Shown here one piece after another: positions 1 through 7,389 of a stretch of 64,000 nt of DNA (positions are counted from its first letter, which is position 1; each line of letters begins with the position of its first letter). Made by a program: the position numbers and the translations under genes. The DNA comes from Sinomonas susongensis (GTDB lineage: Bacteria; Actinomycetota; Actinomycetes; Actinomycetales; Micrococcaceae). The notes below the pieces were generated by a model, which was not told the DNA's origin, made no database searches, and saw nothing but the letters and a program-made list of their open reading frames with translations. The DNA lies in assembly GCF_005877005.1 (NCBI RefSeq), contig NZ_SSNH01000002.1:411565-475564 (forward strand), read 5' to 3'.

Positions 1-2340
1 AGGCATGCCCTGGTCCACGATTTCGGCGTACAGGGCCGGTTCTGCGTCCGAATCGACGAACCCCGTCCATTCGCCGTTGTCTCCGGCGAGGATGAGCATG
101 ATTGCCCTTGCGCCGCCGGTGAAGGTGAGGATCTCTGCAATGCCGTTCTCGTCGGTCTCGCTCGGGCGCGCTTTCCCGTATGGATGGGTGTGCCATATGC
201 CGATGAATCCGGTTGCCCCGCCGGACCGATTTCTGTAGTAGTCGACGGTTTCCTGGGTGCCGGCGGTCCCGTGCTGGAAGTAGAGGGAGGAAAGACGGCT
301 GTCTGGCGGTGGGCCTACTGCGGCGTCGATGAATACGATGCGGGTGGCCTCGTCGATTCGGCCGAGAAGCATTCCGCCTGTCTCGACGTTCCTGTTGCGC
401 ACTCGGGCACCTCGCCGGGCTTCGGAGCGCATCTCCGCCACGGCTGCTGCAGAGACTCGAATCTGGTATGTGCCGGACTGGTCCTTTACAGCCCAGTCTG
501 GCTCCCATCGCAGGACGCTCACGGCGGGCGGTGTCGTCGACGGCAGCCTGACGGCTGCGGCGGCGAGTTGCGCCGGCGTCGTGGCAAGCGCGGCAAGCGC
601 CGCGTCAAGCATCATGGTCGCCAGCGCGGTCACCTCGTGGAACGAACCGACAAATGTTGGCGAGGAACAACCCGGCTCCGGGAAGAACAGGTCCGTGCGC
701 GGCTCCGCTGGGAAGAGGTCATCGAGGACATCACGCCACTCCCGGAGCCCTTCGCTTTGAGCTCGAACTGCGGCCCTGCGGAGGACATCGGCCCCGCCGG
801 CGGTTGCGCTTCTCGGAGACACGGCGACGACTCCGCGTTTCGCCTCGTGCCCGATCAGTACTGTCACGAGGTCAGGCCATGACCCCATGGCATCGGCGGC
901 GCGAGCTCGCTCGATCGCAGAGCGGACACCGGCATCGGCGGTCGCGTCGATGATGAGGTCGTATCCGACGACAGCAGTGGAGCCAGCTATTTCGTCGATC
1001 GCGTTCGCGACGGCGGGCTCGACGCTTAGACCGCGGCGGATTCGGCTGAGGCGCGCCGAGAGTGCCTCAGCCTTCGGCGCCCCGATGTCGGCGTCCGAGT
1101 AGGCCTGGCGGACGAGAAGGCCCGGGGTGACCAGTCCGCTGTCGACAACCTTGAGTGACGCAGCTCCGGCGCGGACGACGGATTCGGCGATCGGAGCGCC
1201 GAGAGCACCGCAGCCGAGAATGAGCACACGCTTGCCTGCGAGGAACCGGGCGGGCGTAGTCTCGTCGCGACGATGTGTCACTTCGGCGCGGTCCTCGAGC
1301 ACGCGCATCCATGCAGTCTCCGCGAACCCGAGCCACCGGCGCGCCAGATCCATGATCTCGTCAGTGACGTCCGTGAGCACACCGTTGATGGTCTCAGCGA
1401 GAATTCGTGCGAGTTGAGACCCGATTTCATCGAGCTTCCACCCGGAGATGTGAGCAAGGAGCCTGGTACCTTCCAAACGCCTGCTGGGCGTCGCCAGCAG
1501 GACGATACTCGCGAAACGGGGGTCGTCATTGTCCGCTGAGGCGAGGCACCGAAGGTAGCCGTTGATCATGCCGGCTCGGGCAATCCAGCGCAGCAGCTCT
1601 TCCTCGGACGCTCCCTGCTCAATCAAACCGCTGATCAGGGCGGAGGCAGCAGAAGGATATTCGAATCCGATCTGTCCATTGAACAACATGACGGGTGCCA
1701 CGAAGTACGGCCGGCCGTCAGGGTCGACGTTGATGAACTCGTCCGCTAGGACTCGGTCGATGACGGCACTGTAGTCCTGCCATTCAACGACGTCGACGCG
1801 GTCGCCTTCGCGCACGCACCAGGCAAGCACGAACTGGGAGCTGTCCTTGCCCCCATCCCGCCACGGGACTCGATCACCGAGGTCGGGGTGCACGACGAGG
1901 GTGCCAGCCTCCTCTGTCTGGTAGGCGACCGGTGGGTGTAGCGGCTGACCGTCCGGGTCGAGGGTGCCTTCAGCTGCCCGCTGCAGCCACTGCACAAGCC
2001 GAGTGATGAAACCGCGCATGCCGTCGGACGGATCCCATTCGACGGACGGCGCCGCGTAGATGCACAGGTGGTAGGCCCATTGCACGTGCGCTGTGCCGGC
2101 CCAGCGACGATGGCGAACGTTGACCGACGGAACGGTGAACGGGTACGTGTCCTTTACGGAGATCACGAACTGTTCGCGGTTGCGGAGCGCTATCCCACCG
2201 GGCTGACTCGGTATCCCGCTGGTGTCCAGGGAAACGCGGAAGTTCGTCCACCCGTCGCGCTCGGTAATCGTCAGCAGCTCGACAGCGCCGCCACTGCTTG
2301 CTTGGAGAGCGCGGAGCTGTTCCTCCGCTTGCCTGTTCAC
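1..2340 (-). CDS. E2-E1(ThiF)-JAB fusion protein, ubiquitin-like conjugation/deconjugation enzyme (partial, C-terminus off window)
   Basis: The frame is open from a GTG at 2340 to base 1 (780 codons, no stop). The GTG overlaps the TGA of the upstream MBL gene (GTGA), so translation is probably coupled. Residues about 1-180 look like an E2 fold: YPFTVPSV near 67-74 and HLCIY at 91-95, with Cys93 as candidate catalytic cysteine. Residues about 360-600 are an E1/ThiF adenylation domain with GCGALG at 376-381 and DLIIDATAD further on; Cys558 (PGCSS) is a candidate E1 cysteine. The C-terminal part is a JAB/JAMM isopeptidase: Glu653 (ETGGMLLG), then HTHP at 717-720 with Ser727 and Asp730, a complete zinc-site motif. 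One polypeptide could thus attach and remove a ubiquitin-like modifier. E1-E2-JAB sets occur in bacterial immunity modules (type II CBASS Cap2/Cap3, Bil-type operons). No modifier gene is visible in the window. The substrate is unknown. Confidence 0.85.
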   Translation of the reverse strand, partial: MNRQAEEQLRALQASSGGAVELLTITERDGWTNFRVSLDTSGIPSQPGGIALRNREQFVISVKDTYPFTVPSVNVRHRRWAGTAHVQWAYHLCIYAAPSVEWDPSDGMRGFITRLVQWLQRAAEGTLDPDGQPLHPPVAYQTEEAGTLVVHPDLGDRVPWRDGGKDSSQFVLAWCVREGDRVDVVEWQDYSAVIDRVLADEFINVDPDGRPYFVAPVMLFNGQIGFEYPSAASALISGLIEQGASEEELLRWIARAGMINGYLRCLASADNDDPRFASIVLLATPSRRLEGTRLLAHISGWKLDEIGSQLARILAETINGVLTDVTDEIMDLARRWLGFAETAWMRVLEDRAEVTHRRDETTPARFLAGKRVLILGCGALGAPIAESVVRAGAASLKVVDSGLVTPGLLVRQAYSDADIGAPKAEALSARLSRIRRGLSVEPAVANAIDEIAGSTAVVGYDLIIDATADAGVRSAIERARAADAMGSWPDLVTVLIGHEAKRGVVAVSPRSATAGGADVLRRAAVRAQSEGLREWRDVLDDLFPAEPRTDLFFPEPGCSSPTFVGSFHEVTALATMMLDAALAALATTPAQLAAAAVRLPSTTPPAVSVLRWEPDWAVKDQSGTYQIRVSAAAVAEMRSEARRGARVRNRNVETGGMLLGRIDEATRIVFIDAAVGPPPDSRLSSLYFQHGTAGTQETVDYYRNRSGGATGFIGIWHTHPYGKARPSETDENGIAEILTFTGGARAIMLILAGDNGEWTGFVDSDAEPALYAEIVDQGMP

Positions 2341-3644
2341 CCGCCGAAGCCGACCGCGGTTCGCGGAGCACTTTCACCGCCACGGTCAGCGGCGATGCCC
2401 TGCTGCACGCGTTCCGGTCCAGTGCGCCGATCCGACGCCGCCGCGGATCCGCGGGCCGCTGCAGCGGACTTGGCGACGAGCGTGGCCGCAGCAGCAATCC
2501 GGCCAAGACGGCGGGTATCCGACTTGGTCAGGCCAGTCGCGAGCACAGCGTTGGCGGAAGCTTCCACGAGCTCGTCCCGCACGATCGCCGCTCCCTCTGC
2601 CGTGACGCCGAAGACGACCGGGGAAGGTTCATTCACGTCCAGCCAGGACATGGTGTTGATCAGCTCGTCGACGATCTCTTCGTAGCGGTTGGCCGCCTTC
2701 CGGTGTGGCGGATTCATCCCTGGCTCATCCATTTCCGGAAACACCGCGCTGCTGCTGATCACGACCGCGTTCGGCCGCTGGTACTTCTGGAAGAAGTCCA
2801 TGACATCACCTTGATACTCGTCATCGCCTTCGATGGAGCGCAGGTACATGACGTACTTCGAGCAGTGATGCGGAGCAAGCAGCACATCCCACTCCAAGTA
2901 CTGAGGACGTTCGTGGTGCTCGCTGTAGGAGAAGATCTTGACGATCGTGTCATGAGCAAGGTCACCGAACAGCAGCAGCCTTCCGTCACGCCCAGACTCG
3001 TCGGTCAAAGTGACCTGCATTGCCAGCGACGTCTCGTTGCGTGCCGCAGCCGCATCGGCCGCGAACGGGGCGTGGATGAACGCTTCAAACAGACCAGTGC
3101 AGTCGTGGCCGTCGAGCACGCTGATCGAATGCCCGGGGCCCGACAGGTACTCGGCGGGGAGATCGTTGTACGCGTGCTCAGACTCGCCGTCATAGCCGAT
3201 GACCACGATGCGGTTGCCGCTTCCAGGATCCCCGTCGGCCTTCCTTGTCGCCTCGACGCGACGTTCGGCCTCCTCTTGGAAGGCGCGCGCGTCGTCGCAG
3301 AGCCCATCACCGTCAGGGTTGTCGGTGTACTCCCGCCAGAGCCGTGGAGTCGCCCACAGCTCACCGATAGTGACCTTCGAGAGAAGGTCCGCGAACCCAA
3401 GACAATGGTCCTTGTCTGCATGTGTAAGAGCAAAAACCGAGAGATAGGGCTTGCCATCGACCCTCGGAAGCGACTCTGCAAGTTCGTCGACGACCGGCAC
3501 TTCCGGCGTGTCATCCTGGTCAGCCTTGGCCATGTCGTGCAGGTCGATCTGCATGACGACTTCCTCGTTGATCACCAGCGTGGTGCTGTCACCAGTACCA
3601 ACCGGCCAAAACACCGCTCCGCGCTCGGGCAGTTCCGTGGTCAT
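2337..3644 (-). CDS. ComEC/Rec2-like metallo-beta-lactamase-fold hydrolase, first gene of the E2-E1-JAB operon
   Basis: Predicted 435 aa, cytoplasmic: no signal peptide or membrane segment. The metal motif is THADKDH near residue 75, the HxDxDH variant of the MBL signature typical of the ComEC C-terminal domain. LLFGDL near 220 and APHHC near 255 give later metal ligands. A phosphodiesterase or nuclease activity is plausible but not shown. The last 60-70 residues are Ala/Arg-rich and look unstructured. The stop overlaps the start of the E2-E1-JAB gene by GTGA. MBL proteins next to E1/E2/JAB genes have been noted in comparative-genomic surveys of prokaryotic ubiquitin-like systems, so this is probably the effector or a partner enzyme. 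The ATG at 3644 follows an AGGAGA ribosome site. Confidence 0.82.
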   Translation of the reverse strand: MTTELPERGAVFWPVGTGDSTTLVINEEVVMQIDLHDMAKADQDDTPEVPVVDELAESLPRVDGKPYLSVFALTHADKDHCLGFADLLSKVTIGELWATPRLWREYTDNPDGDGLCDDARAFQEEAERRVEATRKADGDPGSGNRIVVIGYDGESEHAYNDLPAEYLSGPGHSISVLDGHDCTGLFEAFIHAPFAADAAAARNETSLAMQVTLTDESGRDGRLLLFGDLAHDTIVKIFSYSEHHERPQYLEWDVLLAPHHCSKYVMYLRSIEGDDEYQGDVMDFFQKYQRPNAVVISSSAVFPEMDEPGMNPPHRKAANRYEEIVDELINTMSWLDVNEPSPVVFGVTAEGAAIVRDELVEASANAVLATGLTKSDTRRLGRIAAAATLVAKSAAAARGSAAASDRRTGPERVQQGIAADRGGESAPRTAVGFGG

Positions 3645-3662
3645 GCGGTCTCCTATACGATT

Positions 3663-3699
3663 CTTCGATTCGAAGCGTGGACAAGACGGATATTATCCG
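3663..3699. promoter_or_regulatory. Two 13-bp perfect palindromes before the MBL gene
   Basis: CTTCGA-T-TCGAAG (3663-3675) and CGGATA-T-TATCCG (3687-3699) lie 18-55 bp upstream of the MBL start. Both have 6-bp arms around a single T and their starts are 24 bp apart. They sit where the promoter of the minus-strand operon should be, so they are candidate operators, possibly for two different regulators because the arm sequences differ. No regulator gene is seen nearby. Confidence 0.4.
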
Positions 3700-4822
3700 C
3701 AGCCACCGACATTCCCTCCACGAACCAGCGGACGGTACAGGCCCATTCACGCAGCACGGACGCGGCACGAGGCATTGTCGCCGCCGTCCGGGAGTGCCGG
3801 GACATAGGAGTGGTTCAGCAGCCAGCCAGCGGATGGGGTATGCAGTCAGCGGATGAGCCCGAAGAGAATAGGTCAGTAGCGGAACCAGATTGTGACCCCG
3901 GCGTCGCCGACACGTCAGCCATCGGCCGCAGCCGCCGCTAGGAGCGCGACGTTCATTCACATCGAGACCCCGGATCACGACACCCACTGACATCGGCGGC
4001 GACGCCCCTCGATGTGCAGGGGTGCGGGAAGAGACGCCGCGGGACCACGAACTCGGACTCACGCACCCTAGAGGATAAGCGCCCCATAGTCCTCACCGAT
4101 TCTCTAGTGGCTGCCGTGGTCGGTCGCGGATCGGTGCGCCTGCCCATCGACGAGGTCTGAGCGGGCAACGACGTGGCTCGGCGGCCTCGAGATCGATCTC
4201 CATGGCGAGCATGGCCGCAGCAGCTGGTCCAGGGAGTGGCTTGCCACCCAAGGGCGTGAGTAGAAGAGGCCGCGTGCTTCGGCTTCCGCCGGTGACGGTG
4301 TGCGGTCTCAAGGGCGCAGGCCCAAAGGGCGGCCTATCGAGGGGTCGGGATGGGTGGGCTGAGCATGTCTGGTGCATGGCGCCGTACCGATCACGATTGC
4401 CGGGGAGCGCGTGTGCACCTATCAGCTGGGAGGTGCCGCCTTGATGGACACCACTAGCCGCAAACGGCGGAACTGGTACGACTTCACCCTGCTGGGATGG
4501 CCAGCGGCCGCAGCGCATGCAAGGGTGGAATGCAACTGCGCCAGGCTCATAGAGGCCTCCTCAAGGGCCTCGACTCTCGAGGTCCCTGCGCCGCGGCTTC
4601 CACACCTAAGCGCCACCGGACATTCCGGCACGAGGTGGCTGGCGATGCGGCGCGCCGTGCTCCGCCACCCCGACCCTGCCCTGACGCAGTCTGCCGCAGG
4701 GCGGGGCGTCCCGCTGTGGCTGACCATCGGCGAACCGCTCAGCGACCTCCTGGCCGACCACGCCCTGCTAGCCGAGAACGGCACGCGTCGTCAGGAGGTC
4801 TCAGAGTTCAGCGGCATCGGGA

Positions 4823-4864
4823 ATAACCCCAGGTCACACGGTGGGGCCACCGTGGCCCCACCGT
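4823..4864. repeat. 42-bp repeat copy 1 with 13-1-13 perfect inverted repeat
   Basis: ATAA, then CCCAGGTC, then inverted repeat ACGGTGGGGCCAC / GTGGCCCCACCGT at 4838-4864 with a 1-nt centre. It is paired with the copy at 5227-5268, whose arm differs at two positions but with both arms changed together. Confidence 0.7.
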
Positions 4865-5226
4865 CACGGTCGAACGGCAAGCCGCGGGAACAGTCCGCGC
4901 GCTGGACAACTGGCCGAAACGTGTACATGAGCCTGGACAGCATCGGCGAAGTGCGGTGCCCGCCGAGGATCCCAACCAACCCGCTGCGCTCCGTAACCGC
5001 GACTTTGGAACTGGTGGGGATCGGGTGCGGAACTCGAGGAGCGGGCCCCCGACCGGCCTGGAAGATCTTGCCGCCGCGGTGCGCGCGTCCGTGCCGGACA
5101 GAAACGCGGCAGCCACCCCCGCCTGCCGACACGCGCCGCAGTGGCGATGACCGTCCGGGCGTTCGTGCTGACGACGTCGCCGAGCATGCTGCGACGGGGC
5201 GGCGTCGCGGTTCGCCGTCTGCAGGC

Positions 5227-5268
5227 ATAAGCCCAGGTCGCACGGTGCCGCCACGGTGGCGGCACCGT
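5227..5268. repeat. 42-bp repeat copy 2 with 13-1-13 perfect inverted repeat
   Basis: Same ATAA-x-CCCAGGTC lead as copy 1, then inverted repeat ACGGTGCCGCCAC / GTGGCGGCACCGT at 5242-5268. The arms remain perfectly complementary although two arm positions differ from copy 1, so complementarity has been kept. Confidence 0.7.
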
Positions 5269-5587
5269 CGAGGCAATCGCAGCCCGACTAGCCCGTGTGC
5301 CCTTTTGCTGGCGCGGGCGCGGAGAATGGTCGGAAACTCCATCGTCGGCATCGTCCTCGGCGAGCCTCCGGCCCTAAGGACTTGCTCGAAATGGCCACCC
5401 TCATCAGCGAACAGGCCACCGCGGCTCTACCGCCACAGGAGAGCACGGCACCGCTGTGTACAGCCTCTCCCGTCCCACGAGTCCCCTCCTGCCTCCGATA
5501 CGATCCTTGCCCACGCCGGGCAGGGCTCTCGTCCCGTCGCACCGCGAACTACCCCAGCGTCGCACGCGGGCAGGCGGCCGGGGAAGG

Positions 5588-6772
5588 TCACAGCTCGTCC
5601 TTCGCGAACGCGCGCTCGAGCATCTCGGCGGTGGCGGGGTTCACCATCTCGTTGCGGCGGATGTAGTGCGCGACGGTGATCTTCGGGTCGGTGTGGCCGA
5701 GCAGCTCGGCGGCGAGGTCGACCCCGGCCTCGGCGCTGATCGCGGTCGCGACAGTCCTCCGGAACATGTGCGGGGTGACCCCGGTGATCCCGGCGAGGTC
5801 CATCACATGGCGGAGCTGGCGGCGTACGTTGTTCGTCGTCAAAGGCGTGCCCTCCCGGCTGCAGAACAGCAGCGCATCCAGGGACGGGTCCTCGAGCTTC
5901 GCCAGCCGGCGCCGTACCGCCTCGGCCGTGAACGACGGGACGGCCACAGTGCGGCGCGACTTCGCGGTCTTGGGGTGGTCCTGCCGCAAGGTCGGCTCGC
6001 CCCGGTGGCTGACGATCGTCCCGGCGATCCGGATCGAGGGCAGGGCACCGGTGATGTCGATGTCGCGGCGGCGGACGGCCAGGACCTCCCCGATCCGGGC
6101 GGACGTGCCGAGCATGACCTCCACGATCGCGCTCAGCTGGCCGTCCGGCCTCGGCCCCGAGGGCGATCGGCCGGCCTCCCAGTAGGCGACCGCGGCGCGG
6201 ATCGCGTTGACCTCCGCGGGGGTGAGCGCGTCCGGGGTCGTGGCCGGGCGGTGGAGGCGGGAAACGTGGTCGACCGGGTTGCGCGGCAGCACCTCGTGCC
6301 GCACGGCCAGGGCGAGAGCGAGCCGGAGCACGACGCGGGCGTGCTTGGCCTTCGCGTAGGACTGTTTCGCGAGCTGCTTGAGGAACTGGTCGCAGCGGGC
6401 GACGCCGATCTCCCTGAGGGTGAGCCCGGCGAAGGCGGGGAGCACGAGGCTGCGCATGTCGCGCTCGTAGAGCTGTCGGGTCGCGGTCGCGAGCCGGCCC
6501 TCGAGGTCGATGTCCTCGAGCCAGTACTCGACCAGGTCGGGGAACGGGCTGTCGGGCGCGAGTGTTCCGGTCGTCGGGGCGAGCAGGTTGCGTTCGGCGC
6601 ATTTGGCCTTCAGCGCGCGGGTTGCGGCCGCGGGGCTCTCGGCGCTGGCCTGGACGAGCCGCGCGACGCCGTCCCAGTCCCGGTAGCGGGTGCGGGCCTC
6701 GAACCGTCCGCTCGGAAGGCGCCGGGCGGTGATCTCGCCGTAGGTGCCGATCGCCAGGCGCGGGCGGCTCAT
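5588..6772 (-). CDS. Tyrosine recombinase (element integrase)
   Basis: 394 aa. The N-terminal 60 residues form an arm-binding-like segment, about 70-175 a SAM-like core-binding domain, and about 200-385 the catalytic domain. All catalytic residues are visible: Arg in TSARIGEVLA, Lys in HPKTAKSRRT, His and Arg in HMFRRT, His in LLGHTDP, and the Tyr nucleophile in TVAHYIRR. It lies 4 bp downstream of the small AlpA-like gene and within 1.6 kb of the tRNA-Pro gene, the usual order for actinobacterial integrative elements. It probably catalyses integration into a tRNA 3' end. It is distinct from the chromosomal XerD at 52755-53723. Confidence 0.93.
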   Translation of the reverse strand: MSRPRLAIGTYGEITARRLPSGRFEARTRYRDWDGVARLVQASAESPAAATRALKAKCAERNLLAPTTGTLAPDSPFPDLVEYWLEDIDLEGRLATATRQLYERDMRSLVLPAFAGLTLREIGVARCDQFLKQLAKQSYAKAKHARVVLRLALALAVRHEVLPRNPVDHVSRLHRPATTPDALTPAEVNAIRAAVAYWEAGRSPSGPRPDGQLSAIVEVMLGTSARIGEVLAVRRRDIDITGALPSIRIAGTIVSHRGEPTLRQDHPKTAKSRRTVAVPSFTAEAVRRRLAKLEDPSLDALLFCSREGTPLTTNNVRRQLRHVMDLAGITGVTPHMFRRTVATAISAEAGVDLAAELLGHTDPKITVAHYIRRNEMVNPATAEMLERAFAKDEL

Positions 6773-6776
6773 CGCG

Positions 6777-7019
6777 TCACCGTCGATCCGGCGACGGCGA
6801 GGACGACGGCGCGGGGGCGCGCTGCGCCTCGATCCAGGCGGTCACGTCGTCCACGGCGAACTTGAGGTGCTTGCCGAACCGGTACGCGGCCGGCCCAAGG
6901 CCGCGGGCGCGCCAGTCGTAGATCGTCGAGACCGGGACGCCGAGGTAGGCCGAGAGTTCGCGGATGCCCAGCAGCGGCGGCAGTCCGGGAGGTGGCGGGA
7001 GGGGTGCTGGAGCAGTCAT
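6777..7019 (-). CDS. AlpA/excisionase-type winged-helix protein
   Basis: About 80 aa when started at the ATG at 7019; an upstream ATG at 7106 would add 29 Arg/Pro-rich residues that look non-coding. The core LLGIRELSAYLGVPVSTIY followed by DWRARGLGPAAYRFGKHLKF is the MerR/AlpA-like helix-turn-helix of excisionases (helix_turn_helix_17). The end is 4 bp from the integrase start, so the two genes are probably co-transcribed. Likely a recombination directionality factor or transcription activator for the integrase. Confidence 0.85.
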   Translation of the reverse strand: MTAPAPLPPPPGLPPLLGIRELSAYLGVPVSTIYDWRARGLGPAAYRFGKHLKFAVDDVTAWIEAQRAPAPSSSPSPDRR

Positions 7020-7116
7020 GCCCGGCAGGTGCACCGGACGTCCCGGGCCGACCGTGAGCGTCCGGCAGGAACGCCGCCGAGCCGAGCAAGGGGGCCGAGA
7101 GGGCACCCTGCGGAAG

Positions 7117-7138
7117 GGGTTTTTGATGGGTTCTTGAT
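7117..7138. repeat. Two adjacent 11-bp direct repeats beside the attachment region
   Basis: GGGTTTTTGAT (7117-7127) is followed directly by GGGTTCTTGAT (7128-7138), one mismatch. They lie between the excisionase gene and the tRNA-like fragment, where integrase arm-type or excisionase sites are expected. Confidence 0.45.
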
Positions 7139-7142
7139 GGCC

Positions 7143-7164
7143 GGTTCAAATCTCACCTACGCAG
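7143..7164 (+). other. tRNA 3'-end-like fragment, candidate att core
   Basis: The plus strand carries a T-loop with closing pair (G-TTCAAAT-C), then CTCAC, then seven bases CTACGCA that fit a 3' acceptor strand, then G. No 5' part of a tRNA precedes it; the preceding DNA is the integrase region. It abuts the hairpin at 7164-7197 just as the tRNA-Pro gene does on the other side. This is what remains when an element integrates into the 3' end of a plus-strand tRNA gene whose intact copy lies at the other end of the element, off the left edge. The tRNA species is not identified. Confidence 0.45.
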
Positions 7165-7197
7165 AAGCCGCGGGAACCCTTGGGTTTCCGCGGCTTC
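7164..7197. terminator. Bidirectional terminator hairpin next to tRNA-Pro
   Basis: A 16-bp stem (GAAGCCGCGGGAACCC with GGGTTTCCGCGGCTTC, one G-T pair) with a 2-nt loop begins 4 bp beyond the tRNA-Pro 3' end. It also follows the tRNA-like fragment on the other strand, so it could serve convergent transcripts. Confidence 0.7.
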
Positions 7198-7201
7198 GTG
7201 G

Positions 7202-7275
<74 letters not shown>

Positions 7276-7362
7276 AAGATTGCCTGACCGTTCTCGCTGT
7301 TCGCGCCCGTTCAAGCAACCGCTTCAGCATAGCGGAAGGGGCCCTTGAAGGCGAATCGAAAC

Positions 7363-7389
7363 GCCCCTCATCCGCCCTCCCCGAGGGGC
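7363..7389 (-). terminator. Weak hairpin at the end of der
   Basis: GCCCCTC and GAGGGGC form a 7-bp stem around a 13-nt loop, overlapping the der stop codon and followed on the minus strand by GTTT. It could end the parA-to-der operon, but the U-tract is poor. Confidence 0.35.

Larger units (their letters stand above)
3700..5587. other. About 1.9 kb without a confident gene (element interior)
   Basis: Several frames are open because of the base composition, but none gives a recognisable domain, a balanced amino-acid composition and a ribosome site together. The longest plus-strand frame (4372-5679) runs antisense into the integrase and becomes Arg/Pro-rich. Short stretches, such as a plus-strand LLEMATLISEQATAAL near 5380, could be remnants of decayed genes. 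The region contains the two related palindromes at 4823-4864 and 5227-5268. Confidence 0.5.

Noticed and set aside
2298..3941. Plus-strand open frame of about 547 codons
   Set aside because: It is antisense to the MBL gene, whose motifs are unambiguous; the frame has no recognisable protein features.
4372..5679. Plus-strand open frame of about 435 codons in the element
   Set aside because: Composition turns Arg/Pro/Ser-rich, no domain, no ribosome site, and it runs into the integrase on the other strand.
5588..7019. A prophage rather than an integrative element
   Set aside because: No capsid, tail, terminase or lysis genes are seen in the visible part; this remains open because the left part is missing.
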